Origin: Butyriboletus loyo
Lineage: Eukaryota; Basidiomycota; Agaricomycetes; Boletales; Boletaceae
NCBI GenBank assembly: GCA_038093515.1
Contig: JBBPSI010000034.1
Location: 1 to 64,000, forward strand
Length of the DNA: 64,000 nt
Direction: 5' to 3'
Shown piece by piece: positions 1 through 11,264 of this stretch. Position 1 is the first letter of the stretch; each line of letters begins with the position of its first letter. The position numbers and the translations under genes were made by a program. The notes below the pieces were generated by a model. It was not told the DNA's origin and did not search any database. It saw only the letters and a list, made by a program, of their open reading frames with translations.

Positions 1-1089
1 CCTCACAGTGAGCAATAAGAACTGGTTTGCCACCGGCATAGTAGTAAGCCCTGGGTCATTCGGGACCCGCAACTTGATTTCTTAGTCGTTTTTATTCCTA
101 GATGATATTTGTTATTGCTGAATTCCGTGAGTTGCACGGTCCAGAGCTTACTCTTCCCGCACTAAGTTCATTTTGTCTAAAGTCGCAGCTTTCAGTGAGT
201 GATAGACAATCTTATCCGTAAACGTCATTAATACTAGCGACACCGCGTAGTCTTCACTATCAAAGCGTATGTTTCTGTTCCATATTTGCTTCTCATCAGC
301 ATTTCACTCATGCACGCTTAGTTTGCCTCTCAACACATGGCCAGAGTTTGCCACCCTGAACGTAAATGAACTATGCCCTGTCCCATGAACAGTCTTCTGA
401 TGACATGTTCAGGATCTTTCGATGACAGTGAACGCGTTGGCCGCATCAGGGGACATCATCATCGCTGGGTTCCTCTGTTATCTGCTGCATGCATCGCGAA
501 CTGGCTTTGAAAAGTGAATAATTTCCACGCATTTGCTCGTTGTGCATTCTGAATATCTTGCTGTCAGGTCCGAAACACTGATCAACAAATTGGTGAGTGT
601 CCATATCAATCGAGTCGCTTTCGGCGAAAGACGAGTATGGTCTAGATTGTGTTCAGCATCAACACCGGTCTTTTAACCAGGTCAGTTTTGTGATTTGATG
701 ACGGCGTGTGTTACTGACAGTGCGATAGTCTCTGTGCTCTCGCTTCATTGATATCTGTAAGTGTCGTCGCGTGCCTCGTGCAACCGTTCCTTGCCGATGA
801 TGTGATAGATCTCTGTGTGGCCACACGCGTGGGTCTACCTCGCATTCTACTACTGCATTGGCCGATGTACGTCCTGTATCAAGGGCGCAGAAATTCTTAT
901 TGATCCATTGTTTCAAAGTGTACTGTAACTCCCTCCTTGCCACCCTCAACGCGCGCAGACGGTTGAGGGGCGGTTCTCATGAGGATGACATGCCGCTTTC
1001 CATGCAGAGCACTAGTACGCAACAAAAGATGAACCACAGTATGATCGGAACAGCATCAAAGGTAAGTTTCTTAAGAAACGACGTAGAAC
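1..1089. other. left-edge stretch without a recognisable gene
   Basis: I see only short open frames here, none resembling a known family and none with a convincing chain of splice sites. The region lies beside two decayed coding remnants, so it reads as degraded or intergenic DNA. An unrecognised gene with very short exons cannot be excluded. Confidence 0.4.
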
Positions 1090-1274
1090 ATGGTCTCATT
1101 ACCCTTCAGCGCATGCCAAACAATATATCCATCAAAATCGACACCACGCACGAGTACATCCAGGACGAGGTGAGCGGTGTTTGTAAGGGCACACTTTTTG
1201 TTCGACTGACACGGCGGTCACCAGTTCTCTTCGTCGAATGGAGACATGAAGAATCCCGAAGTTGTCTAAGCTAG
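1084..1274 (+). pseudogene. possible Sm/LSM-like (SmF-type) fragment
   Basis: One frame encodes a short peptide whose spacing resembles the second half of an Sm fold of the SmF type. It has an alternating hydrophobic strand, then the element HEYIQDEVSG, then GTLFVR where SmF proteins have a G-E-V-x-I-R strand, and finally VLFVE where they have the last strand. The conserved Arg-Cys-Asn-Asn turn is missing and the upstream Sm1 part is not convincing. SmF binds spliceosomal snRNA in the nucleus; nothing here suggests this copy works. The match is by eye and weak. It may be an old gene fragment in the same decayed zone as the COQ2 remnant, or chance. Confidence 0.25.
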
Positions 1275-1564
1275 ATTATTGAATTACAAGGACCCAAACG
1301 ACTGAAATGTATCCACGAAGCTGTTTACTTGACGTTTGTCAACTCGGTCGTACATCGAATCTCTTTTTATTTGCCGATTTGCAACTTTCCGCCGAGTCAG
1401 CAGAACTCAGCTGGAACGACTTGAGATGAGATTTTCGAAGCTATGCTCAAAACGGACGATGTGTGCTGCCAACACCACCTTAACCTCATATAAATGTCAT
1501 TTAACAAGGTCGCCATACTGCTACCGGGGGAACGGAAGGCTGATTACCCTGCACATCCTAGCTC

Positions 1565-2385
1565 CCACCTCGACGAGGTAAACAGACGCCCCAGTCGAAG
1601 ACACCAGCCGAGGAGCTCCCCAATTAAAAGCCAAGCCTGATCGTTTGAGGTGTCCGGTGAGCTCGGAAGCCAAGGGGAAAGGATGCGTTGATCGGTGCGA
1701 ACGTACCAAGGATGGCCTGTGGCCAGTAAGTGATGCGTTTCATGAGCGGGTATACAGCGACGACGGAGAGGGACGCGGCGCCGAGGAGGATACTGTGAGA
1801 GAATGCAATCATAATATATATTTAGATGGATGGATGGATGGATGGATATGGACGTAGATGTATAGATAGAAAGGTGTACACGGAGGAAACCAAACTTGAT
1901 CGTGAAGACGCGGGGGGAACTGGGATGCGCGTACCTGTACGTGTTTAGTTGGAGTAAGACGCCGAATCAGACCGTTAGCTGTCCAGCGAGGAGAAAGAGC
2001 GCTTGACGACGCGTGATATCGCCACTCACGAGCGGTCGCGTGGGGTCCTCTCTAATAAAATAAAATAAAACAAGGGAAAAAGTCACGAGGGTGAATACGC
2101 GATAGTGGAAAGGCAGATGCAGGACTGGGGATTTGTACTGACCGACTGCCTTGTCGAGATGCTTGTCCCACATATCGTTGATGGTATAGCCTGCGCCAAG
2201 ACCAGATAGACTGTCAGCGAGGTCGTGAGCGGCGCTCCCTGCGCGTAGGATCCCATGATGATGGACCATGCTGAGTGTACGTATGGTGTATGAGCGGAAA
2301 AAAAGGAAGCGCGCAGAACGTACAGAAGAGCGAGAGTGTCCCGATGGGCTTGTCAACCCTGGTCAGATAGGTATGCTCGCTGGAA
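1565..2385 (-). pseudogene. decayed 4-hydroxybenzoate polyprenyltransferase (COQ2) copy
   Basis: Read on the minus strand, pieces of a COQ2/UbiA prenyltransferase occur in the right order: TRVDKPIGTLSLF, then WSIIMGSYA, then the prenyl-diphosphate site GAGYTINDMWDKHLDKAV, then [41 protein letters not shown] and LAFNWGA. COQ2 attaches the polyprenyl tail to 4-hydroxybenzoate in mitochondrial ubiquinone synthesis. Remnants of introns with usable splice sites are still visible. At least three lesions stop it being functional. About eight codons and the frame are lost just before GAGYTIND. An in-frame TGA at 1967-1969 replaces what is normally Gly. The frame shifts after FNWGA, where LLGW and then VFDWGVCLP appear in other frames. 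The C-terminal third is absent. A working COQ2 is expected elsewhere in the genome. Confidence 0.85.
1826..1851 (+). repeat. ATGG microsatellite
   Basis: About five to six copies of the tetranucleotide ATGG stand in tandem, between the YPLMKR exon of the decayed COQ2 copy and the next remnant. It probably lies in a former intron. Confidence 0.8.
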
Positions 2386-4659
2386 AGCGGTCGACCCACA
2401 TCGCCGGAGGGGTAATATTGGAAGCACAATGAACGAGGCTTTGACGCGACCGCAGTGCTTGGTCTTGCAGTAATGCAAGACTTTGGACTACGAGAGAGTA
2501 CCAAGTCTCTCGTTCGCAAGGAATTCCGGACGAGATGTCGCGAGGTGGTGCACACAGGGAGCGAATCCGTTTTTGGGCTGGAGCTAACATAAGCATAATC
2601 ACTTTGACCGACGATCGATCATTTTTAAGGTTGGCCCGACTTGCTGCGAGTCACACACGCCCCTCTATGTAGCCACTCGCTTGTCTCCAACCACCCAGCT
2701 TCCATTCATAGAGGATAGAGACACGATGCGCTTCTTACACTAAAGAGATAGAAGGACGAGGATTTGACGAACGGCGAGGCTTTGCGAGTCCGTGCAAAGC
2801 AATCATTTTGAAGTCTGGTCAACAATGGAGATTGACAATCGTGACAATGTTTTGAAGGGTAGAAATGATACCCTCCACGGGTAGGGAAGGGCATTGTGCG
2901 TACTCGCTCGAGCGCGGCGGCAACGGCGATCGATGGCAGGGTGAGGCGATGGTGATAGTGAAATGCGCATACGTAAATGGCAGTGTTTACTCACGCGCAA
3001 CGGTAAGGGTACGACGACGGCGATGTCGATGAGGCACGAGCGAGCGCGAATGGCTGTTCGAGGTCCTGCGTGGGGTCGCATGAACTTCGTCAAGGACGCG
3101 ATATAGTTCGAAGTGAACAAAGTGACCATTTGGTGGACACCCCTGTCGTCGATCCTCATCATTCCCCAACAGCTGTTCAGTCGGACGGTTTATCGATAAC
3201 GATGAGATAGATCGTATACCGTCCAATTCATCAGTTCAGAGTTCTTACAATGAGGCACCCACGTCCGACAAGAGCTGTGCCAGTACCCATTCGCGCCGCC
3301 GTGTCCGGGATCCGATCGTGGAGCTCGACGGTGGAGTGGAAAATCAACTCGGAACGTATGGAGCGTTTGTTCTTCCCGGCGTCACGTCATAATGCAACTT
3401 CATGCTGAATGTGCAAAGGTCACCGGTCACCACCGCTCCCATCGCAATGGTATTCGCCGAGACAATCATGAAGCCGCAGACAATCGTCCCGAGGACAAAG
3501 ACGAAGGTTTCTACGAGGGCATTTAACCGCGACCACAGTCTGACCGCCCATGCAAGATTAGCCGATCCACATACGATCGAGGAAATTCTCGAGAGGATGG
3601 CGGTACATTGAGACCGGGTGATGTTCCACCTCAAACTGTGCTTGCGCGGGTCATTAGTGAGCTCGAAGACGAGTTTGTTCACTTCAGGGACGTTTACAGT
3701 GTCCTCGGTTGGATTCTGCCACCCAGGCGGCGAAGCGGTTCCATGGTCCTTCGGTACTAGCCTAGTACGTACTATAACATGAGAAATCTTATCAATGCCC
3801 CCAACCCAGACTCGCCTCATTGCAATGCCTCGTACAAGCCTCACGTGAAACATTTATGAGCGAAGGACATCCGTTTTCCTTGTGTCCATACCAATCCACC
3901 CGGCCTTCCTGGCCAATTAGCTTTGATTATATAATTTCCAGCTTTGACTTCTGACACTGCATGGGAAAGTTCATCGATGTACGTTCGCTAACTCTTGTGA
4001 ACGTTCACTGACCGGCTGAACACTGGATTGAAGAGCGACTGCAGGGTCATGCACAGACGCGCATTTTTCTGGTTGCAGGCACAAGCAAGCATATTTAAGC
4101 GGAGCTTAAAGTTGCGTATTGCCAATCTGACTATGGTGAGACGAACTGTTTATGGAAATAGGCTGTGCTTCAGGAGGATCTGATATTTTAAGCGGAGCTT
4201 GAATCCCCGCCCACCTCGTGCAAGCTGCAGCCAAGTGTAAGTATGTATTGTTGGTCGTGATTAAACCCTGAGCAGTACTCTAATCGCTTATAGATGGTTT
4301 GGCTAGAATCTTCATCTGTTCTCGGGACCGTACGACTAACGTCTCAGGACAGCGACATGAGCGTGGGGATGTCGGCACACATGCGGGTTTACGCTATCTT
4401 TTGTTGGTTGTGAGGCACTACTGACCCCAGCTAATCCCGAGGGGTAAGAATGGTAACAGGGCACAAGGTCCGATCATCTCTTAGCGGCTCACTGTGCCAC
4501 GTCTTATAGGGGACCGACAGAAACCCGCGGCATTCCCAGGTCGATATGCAGATATAACATCCCGATCTTTTCTCGGTTCGCTTCCCATCCTTGCTCACCA
4601 TTCTCCATCCCTCCCCGTCACTCTTTTCCAGTCCCTGACTTGGGATATATCACCGAACA
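2386..4659. other. gene-free interval upstream of the P450 gene
   Basis: The longest open frame is on the minus strand (3344-3853), with a hydrophobic tail but no family I recognise and no exon chain continuing from it. The rest has only short chance frames. The last ~500 bases are the 5' region of the P450 gene and hold the paired dyad motif listed separately. Together with the decayed COQ2 copy this makes the left 4.6 kb the only large stretch in the window with no intact gene. Confidence 0.45.
4095..4202. repeat. twice-repeated dyad TTAAGCGGAGCTTAA
   Basis: A 15-bp motif made of two 6-bp inverted arms around a GGA spacer occurs at 4095-4109. It recurs with one changed base at 4188-4202, 93 bp downstream, and both copies follow an ATATTT run. 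They sit 460-560 bp upstream of the P450 start codon, so they may be regulator sites or leftovers of a small repeat. Confidence 0.6.
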
Positions 4660-6715
4660 ATGTTGACCAACATCACATGGCTGGACCTGTGTCTCGCAGG
4701 TGTCGGTCTCTACCTCGTCAAACAGATTTTGACCAAGAAGCCACCTGCCCCCTTTCCTCCCGGCCCCAAGGGTCTCCCCCTCATCGGCAACATCGCTGAC
4801 ATGCCCTCCGTCAAGCCCTGGATCACCTTCGCCGAGTGGGGCCAGAAATATGGCATGTGTCCCTCTTGTGCCTCGCTCAATGTCTTACCTCTTTCTTTTT
4901 TTCCAGGCGACATCTCTCATGCGGAGGTTCTGGGCCAACACATAGTCGTCTTGAACAACGTCAATGTCGCGATCGAAATGCTCGACAAAAAGAGTTCCTC
5001 CTACTCCGATCGTCCCGTCCTCCCTATGGGTGGCGAACTTGTCGGCTGGAAGAACACCCTCGTTCTCCTTCCCTATGGCGACCGTTTCCGAGAATACCGC
5101 AAAAATTTTGCTCGCGTGATCGGCAGCCGTGCGGCGATGGAGACCTATCATCCCGTCGAGGAAATGGAGACCCACCGCTTCCTGCAGCGTGTGCTGGCAA
5201 AACCTGCCGAGCTGTCAAAGCATGTCCGCCATACCGCCGGTGCCATCATCTTGCGCATCTCCCATGGTTACGAAGTCAAGGAAAACCAGGACCCCTTTGT
5301 TGACCTTGCCGATAGGGCAGTCGACCAGTTCTCGATGTCTACGGCTAGCGGCGCTTTTATGGTCGACGTTATGCCAGCCTGTAGGTTCATCGCTTCTGAA
5401 CAAAGGAAATGTTGTTTTATTCCGTTGCTTACAGTGGCTCACGTTCCTGATTGGTTCCCTGGTGCGGATTTCAAGATCAAGGCAAATGAATGGCGTGCGA
5501 CGCTCGAGGAAATGGTTCTTCAACCATACCAGTTTGTCAAGGATCAGATGGTATGCTCAAACGCCATTCTCCAAAAGCACACCGGATGACTCGTTTTAGG
5601 CGGCGGGCATTGCGTCCGAGTCCTTCGTTTCCAACTTGCTTCAAGGCAAGACTTTGTCTGCAGAGGAAGATCACATCGTCAAATGGTCTTCCGCTTCTTT
5701 GTATTCCGGTACGTCTGGATGCCTTCATTGGACGAGAGTCGACTGAATGAGTATGCAGGCGGTGCTGATACTGTATGTGATTTGAACATTTCGTGATACG
5801 TGGTGTTCATCTCCCGCGTCGCTAGACTGTTTCGGCCATCTACTCTCTCTTCTTGGCTTTGACGCTCTTCCCCGGGGTCCAGAAGAGGGCACAAGCAGAG
5901 ATTGACGCTGTTATTGGCTCGGATCGTCTTCCGAATTTTTCTGACCGTGACTCTCTCCCTTACATCGAGGCTCTCGTCAAAGAAGTTATTCGCTGGAACG
6001 TTGTCGTTCCTCTCGGTTCGTGCCTTTGGGACTTGTGTGTATGTTCGTAGTTTGCTGATACCGGAACAGCCGTACCTCATCGCGTGACCGAAGATGATGT
6101 CCATGATGGATACTACATCCCCAAGGGCACTCTGATTATGCCCAATATTTGGTTCGTACTCTAGTGCTGTTCGTCATCTCTTATTGATGTTGCTCCGATA
6201 GGTTCATGCTTCACGACCCCCGGACATACTCTGAACCCAACGAGTTCAAGCCTGAGCGGTTCCTCGCCCGGGAAGGAAAAGAGCCTGAGACTGACCCCCG
6301 TACCATCTGCTTCGGTTTTGGGAGACGGTGGGTTTTCGCTGTTGGCCGTTGCTAGTTGTTTGGATGACTTAGCGCCTTGAATAGTATTTGCCCAGGTCAA
6401 TAGGCGCACAGTCACCACGTCCGTTTTGAAAGCTAACTGGATTTTTACAGGCCTGCACTTGGCTGACGCGTCTATATGGATTTCGGTCGCAATGTCGCTG
6501 GCGGCCTTTGACGTGTCAAAGATCGTCGAGAATGGTGTTGAGATCACGCCAGAGGTCGATCCATCGTCAGGTACCATCAGGTGAGGGATTGTTGGTTGAC
6601 CACTGTCGGTTGGAGAGCTGATGGGGGATTCAGTCACCCCAAGCCCTTCAAGTGCTGCATCAAGCCTCGTTCAGCAAAGGCGTTGGAGCTGATCCAGCAA
6701 GACCATATGGAGTGA
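4660..6715 (+). CDS. cytochrome P450 monooxygenase (microsomal)
   Basis: This is a class II fungal P450 that uses heme and an NADPH-P450 reductase to oxidise a hydrophobic substrate at the ER membrane. The start gives a short N-terminal membrane anchor, then the proline hinge [17 protein letters not shown]. After introns come the I-helix oxygen-binding site GADTT, the ExxR pair in KEVIRW, the PERF motif in FKPERF, and the heme-binding loop FGFGRRICPG with its Cys ligand. Two small introns split that loop, isolating a tiny exon carrying the I-C-P codons. About nine introns of 45-70 nt join in frame to a stop at 6713-6715, and every key motif is intact. It resembles the basidiomycete P450s often labelled O-methylsterigmatocystin-oxidoreductase-like. 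The substrate cannot be told from sequence, and no biosynthetic core gene is nearby. Confidence 0.93.
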
Positions 6716-6868
6716 CCTGTTCGATCTAGCTGACTGTCTACTCTGGCTCCTATTTAGCGGTCGAGACGTAGGCAGGATTATCGTATACGATTTTGTTTTG
6801 GCTTGATATCGCAGCTTGATTCCATCCTCGCCACTAACATCGGAGATAGTGCTATTTCCAATTGATCT

Positions 6869-6930
6869 TCTCCGATTGATCCCCGATCGTTCATGTCAGA
6901 GTACCACGATTCTCCGATTGATCCCCGATC
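6869..6930 (+). repeat. two 20-bp direct repeats between converging genes
   Basis: The 20-mer TCTCCGATTGATCCCCGATC is found at 6869-6888 and again, identical, at 6911-6930 (42-bp period). It lies between the 3' ends of the P450 and SHG1 genes. No function is evident. Confidence 0.7.
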
Positions 6931-6976
6931 ATGCACGTGGGTAATTTCCAACTACCCAGATTCTCCCCAACCGATC

Positions 6977-7483
6977 TCAACCGGGATCTCGACGCTCTCC
7001 GTGACTTTCCGACTCTTCTAGAATGCGTTGAACGGAGACCCGGATCGTCTCGGCAAACGACGGGTCAGAGAGCAGCGGGGCCTCTGCGACGGCACGTTCC
7101 AGGACGGGATACCTTCAGAGGGTCCGTGCACTCGACCACACAGTCATTCTCTCGCACTCACCTGTCTATTTCCCCCATCAGCTCGCGGTAGATGCCATCC
7201 TGTGATAGGTTGATCAACCTGGGATCCGAGGCCAGTCGCTGTCGTGCAATGTCATACACTCGGGACTGGAAACCCCCAATTCGTTCCTACACAGGCACGT
7301 CAAGACGGGCCAAGAGAGAGAGGGAGGGGGACGTACGCTGCGCTGAAACTCCGCCAAGAGTTCTCGCCGCAAGCGATCAAACTCGCCTGATTTTTTGAAT
7401 CTGCTTCGATTCAGTTGCGACGTGAGATAGCGTAGAAAACGTGTGGGGACTCGCTCGTCGATTAGTTGTTCTGGGTCGGACAT
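6977..7483 (-). CDS. SHG1: COMPASS subunit Shg1/BOD1-domain protein
   Basis: A small nuclear protein of 135 residues in three exons (7483-7337, 7286-7162, 7112-6977) with introns of 50 and 49 nt; the exon lengths sum to 408 nt exactly in frame. The BOD1/SHG1 domain is clear. An N-terminal helix carries FKKSGEFDRLRRELLAEF, followed by the block around RVYDIARQRLASDP and then the acidic helix GIYRELMGEIDRYPVLERAV. In yeast Shg1 is an accessory subunit of the Set1/COMPASS histone H3K4 methyltransferase; that role is known for the family and inferred here. The ATG at 7483 was chosen because upstream frames run into the 5' region shared with HEM12. The acidic charged tail is short and ends at TGA. 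Confidence 0.8.
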
Positions 7484-7571
7484 CGTCGTCGTCGTCGTCG
7501 TTTCTGAACCATGTATGTGGCTGTGCACGAGGGTAGCGCTACCCAAGACCTCGATACGAACGTGCTCACGC
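7484..7571. promoter_or_regulatory. 88-bp bidirectional 5' region of SHG1 and HEM12
   Basis: Only 88 bases separate the two divergent start codons. A GTC/GAC trinucleotide run stands next to the SHG1 start, partly inside its first codons. Transcripts must begin within this short space or overlap the opposite gene. Confidence 0.6.
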
Positions 7572-8781
7572 ATGGCTGTGTTTCCTCCTCTCAAAAACGA
7601 CCTCATTTTGCGTGCAGCGCGCGGTCAATTTACGGAGCGCGCTCCAGTATGGGTCATGCGTCAAGCTGGCCGTTATCTCCCAGGTCATCCCATTTCTACC
7701 ATCTCCACGAAACCCAACGCTCAACGCATTCCTTCAGAGTTTAGAGAGCTCCGCAAAACATACGATTTCTTCCAGTTATGCCAGGATCCAGAGCTCGCAA
7801 CGCAAGTCACCGTGCAGCCCATCGATCGTTATCCAGACCTTATCGATGCCGCCATCATCTTTTCTGACATCCTCGTCATCCCTCAAGCCATGGGCATGGA
7901 AATACTCATGAACCCCGGTCCCGTCTTTACGAAACCGCTCGATGTCCCCGAAGACGTACTGGAGCTACAGACCGATCGCGTAAAGGAAAGGCTTCAGTAC
8001 GTGTACGACGCCATCACCTTGGCACGCAAACGTCTCGCCGGCCGCGTCCCTCTCATCGGCTTTTGCGGTGCTCCCTGGACACTCATGTCTTACATGATCG
8101 AGGGAGGAGCGAGCAAGACGCTTCAAAAATCGAAAACGTGGCTCTTCAAACACCCCGTCGAGTCGAAGGCACTCTTGGACATCATCACGACGGCATGCAT
8201 CGATTTCTTGGTCAGCCAGGTGGAAGCTGGTGCACAGGTACGTACCCTCCCCCCCCCCTTCCCTTACTTTCGTTCCCAATAATAATGACGCTTATACGGC
8301 GGCGCTTTAGCTTCTTCAAGTCTTTGATTCCAACGCCGGAGACCTGTCCCAACACGACTTCCTACAGTTCTCGTTGCCGTACGTGGAGCAGATAGCCGAC
8401 AGAGTGCGGGAACGGCTTCGGGCGTGTGACCTCCCAGTCGTGCCCTTGATCCTTTTTGCCAAGGGCGCTTCTCCAGCACTCGCCGCCAAGGCGAAATACG
8501 ACGTCGTCGGTCTAGAGTGGACAGTCGATCCTGGAGACAATGCGATCCCACAGGACGTAGGCTTACAAGGAAACATAGACCCCGTCGTGTTGTATGGTGG
8601 GCGGGACGCCATCGAGCGAGAGGTAAAAAGGGTGTGTGCAGAGTTCCGTGCTGTACGCCCCACCACCAGTTGGATCGCAAATCTGGGCCACGGAATCACG
8701 CCTGGCGTTGACCCAGAAGATCTCAGGTGGTTTTTCGAGTGCGTGCACAAATATTCCAAAGTAGAGAAGAATCGTGGGTAA
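7572..8781 (+). CDS. HEM12: uroporphyrinogen decarboxylase
   Basis: The cytosolic enzyme that removes four carboxyl groups from uroporphyrinogen III to give coproporphyrinogen III in heme synthesis. Three exons (7572-7683, 7738-8237, 8311-8781). The first intron interrupts the substrate loop, and splicing restores RQAGRYLPEFRELR, the hallmark N-terminal arginine motif. Other family blocks are FSDILVIPQAMGM with the catalytic Asp, GFCGAPWTLMSYMIEGG, the Tyr-containing YDVVGLEWT region and GHGITPGVDPE near the C-terminus. Length is normal for the family (about 360 residues). The start ATG at 7572 gives MAVFPPLKNDLILRAARG; the open frame continues upstream but without family similarity and into the SHG1 5' region. 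It supplies heme for users such as the neighbouring P450, though this is probably coincidence. Confidence 0.96.
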
Positions 8782-9042
8782 ACAACTGCAGCTACTCAAT
8801 TTATTCGTGAGATTATTGGGCAATTGCTCATGCTCCAGATTTCTATCATTGATTCGGTGATATACACAAACGACAAGGCAGCGTGGGCGTGAGGTGTGGT
8901 GGGAAACCTTTACAATGCTAGAAGAGTAGGAGATCATGATAAATACTTGGACGCCGTCCTGCAAGAACCAGAATAAGCGACCGACGAACGACCAGAGTGT
9001 GCGACAGACCAAGGAAAAACGAGACATGCAGCGTAACAACTG

Positions 9043-11264
9043 CTATGCCACGACATCAGCAGCACTAAAGCTGCTCCTCCTCCGTCTTACGGGACGCGGC
9101 CCGGGTCGTTGTGTGGTTTTGGACGCGGGAACGACGACGGCTGATGCACCAGTCGTCATCCAAACATTAGAGGAAGGTTTCGACTTCGTTCCTGCAGCCA
9201 TCTCCGCCAGGGCATTGGTTGCATAGTTCCGCTTTGCCAAAGTAGGTAGTCTTGATGGAGTCGGTGACGGTGGCGGTTGGGGTACTCTCCGCGACGAAGG
9301 CGCACCAACTCCCCTGGTTGCGGTACCTCGAGTGGTCGTCCCAGCAGCTAGTCTTGGTATCTTGTTTGGAGGTTGCGCAGATACCTTTGCCACAGCGCTA
9401 GGTGGTTTTCGTTGATTGGTTGTGGCCGCAGACCGCAAGACGCGCGTAGGCCGTTGTTCTGACGCCGTTCCTCTTGCTCCTATTTGTCGCGTGGCTGTCC
9501 TGATACGTTGCCGCGTAACGGGCGGCGCTGCGCCAAGGGCAGGAAGAGTGTCGTCCGCCTCCTCCCCATTCTCATCATCAGAATCCACTGCAACCCGCTT
9601 CGCCACGGGCGTCTTCCTCGGTTGCCCTGGAGGGGCGATCGCGTGGGCTTTCGCTGCGGCAGTAGCCACGTGTCGACTGGGCGTCATGGGAGGCAAAGGT
9701 ATAGAAGAAACACCATTGGCTGATGGCGTCACCCTTCCACTCTCCCCCATCTCTTCATCCTGTTCCGCAGGTGGGGTAACTGGTGTCACGACTGGCACCG
9801 CAACTGTGGCAGCAACAGCCTGGGCTCGTTTCATTTCGTCGATTGCTGCCCACTTTACCCATTCCAATTGCTTGAGGTACATGTATTGTTGTTGTGGACC
9901 CACTACGCTTCCAGGCCGAACGATACGCATAAAAGCAATCGCTTCAGCCGCAGTAAACCCGTATTTCCAGATGAGATAGGCTCCGATCAAAGTGCCAGTT
10001 CGTCCTAGACCTGCTTTACACTGGCGGAGAATTGTTACCACGTACCCGCCAAGTAATGATAAAGGAATCGAGAGGGAAGAAAATGGCGCACATGAACAGC
10101 GATTACTCCGCCACTTTCCACTATAGCGTCTGACAGATCGATAAACGTCCGCACGATTTCGTCCGTTGGGTTCGTGCCATCGTCGAAATAAAGCTCCTGG
10201 TGGTTTATGCCGCGATCGAGAAACAATTCTTTATCGTACAACTCCGTATTTAGACGAACGACGACCTTTACACCACGTTTCTCAAAGTAATCAAGGCAAT
10301 TGCAGAACGGCGTGGATAATTTGCGCTGAAGGGCGAGAGTAGTGGCAGGCCCACGAGAGGGACTTGCTGTTCCAGGACGAGGAGGAGAGGAAGGATCTGC
10401 AGCAGCTTGCTTTGCCTCTTTCTGATTCTTGATCCAGGCGGAGTCCACGGGAGATGCGAATGCGATAAAGTTCGGTGTTATCCAGTTCCAGTCCCCGTTC
10501 TCAACTTTCTCGTAGTATTCGTATTCCTCCACACTGAACTCGTTCATATCGCACAGACCATTTTGCATGGCCTTCCACATACCCCATAGACAGTCCTGGA
10601 TGTTGAGACTGAAGTCGGAGGGTCCACGTCCGGCGTCACGAAAGGGCATAAATTCGAGCTCAGCTATGGGACGAAAGGCTTCCCACGGCGCGCGACGTTG
10701 GACGATCATCTGGGAAGGGTGTAAAGAACGACGTGAGTGTAGGATTGAGTACGCACGACATAAAGGGCTATTAAAAGGGCCGCATTCGCTTTCCGCCGCG
10801 GGTCATCGGAAGAATACAAGACAAGGCGATGAGACTGGAGGTCCTTGTCCTACCATGAAGCAATCAGCGCGATGCCGTTGTTGGTTCGGAAGCTGTACCC
10901 ACTTCTAACAATTCGTGGATAAGAATGCAAGCCTTGTACACCATCGCAAGATTTAGTGGGCCCCAATCCTGGAAGAAAGAGAGGTAGAGTAGCTGGTCAT
11001 CGATCGTGAAGTAGTAATAGGTGGCATCATCGTCGGGGGATGCGGATGGGCCTGCTCTGTCAATGGGTCCCGCGCGCACACGGGGGTTGTTCGTTGGGTC
11101 AGAGGATTGATTATTGAGGACGTGTGGACCGGGGGGCGGGTGGGGAAAAGTTGTGAAGTAGAGTCTAGTGAGAAGCTTGTTGAGTTGATGGGGGTAGACG
11201 TGGATTCAGCAGGAAGGACATGCCTGTCTCCGAAGTGACACAACGGCTCGCATTTGGGAGCCAT
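9043..11264 (-). CDS. CDC14: Cdc14-type dual-specificity phosphatase
   Basis: A protein phosphatase that reverses Cdk phosphorylation at mitotic exit and cytokinesis. Five exons read 11264-11224, 11164-10903, 10834-10757, 10709-10092 and 10020-9043. The N-terminal A-domain shows RLYFTT, a FTIDDQLLY segment, [10 protein letters not shown] and [14 protein letters not shown]. The catalytic B-domain is rebuilt across the last intron as [15 protein letters not shown], with the active Cys and Arg, followed by [17 protein letters not shown]. The C-terminal 250 residues are low-complexity, rich in Pro, Thr, Ser and Arg, as in other fungal Cdc14 tails that carry localisation signals and Cdk sites. The first intron appears to begin with GC instead of GT; the short first exon and the exact start (11264) are the least certain part. 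An inserted Ser/Pro-rich loop follows the [10 protein letters not shown] block. Confidence 0.92.

Noticed and set aside
3344..3853. 169-codon minus-strand frame with hydrophobic tail
   Set aside because: No family resemblance, no supporting exons, and it lies in a decayed region.
9416..9979. Long plus-strand frame opposite CDC14
   Set aside because: It is a shadow of the GC-rich CDC14 tail on the other strand.
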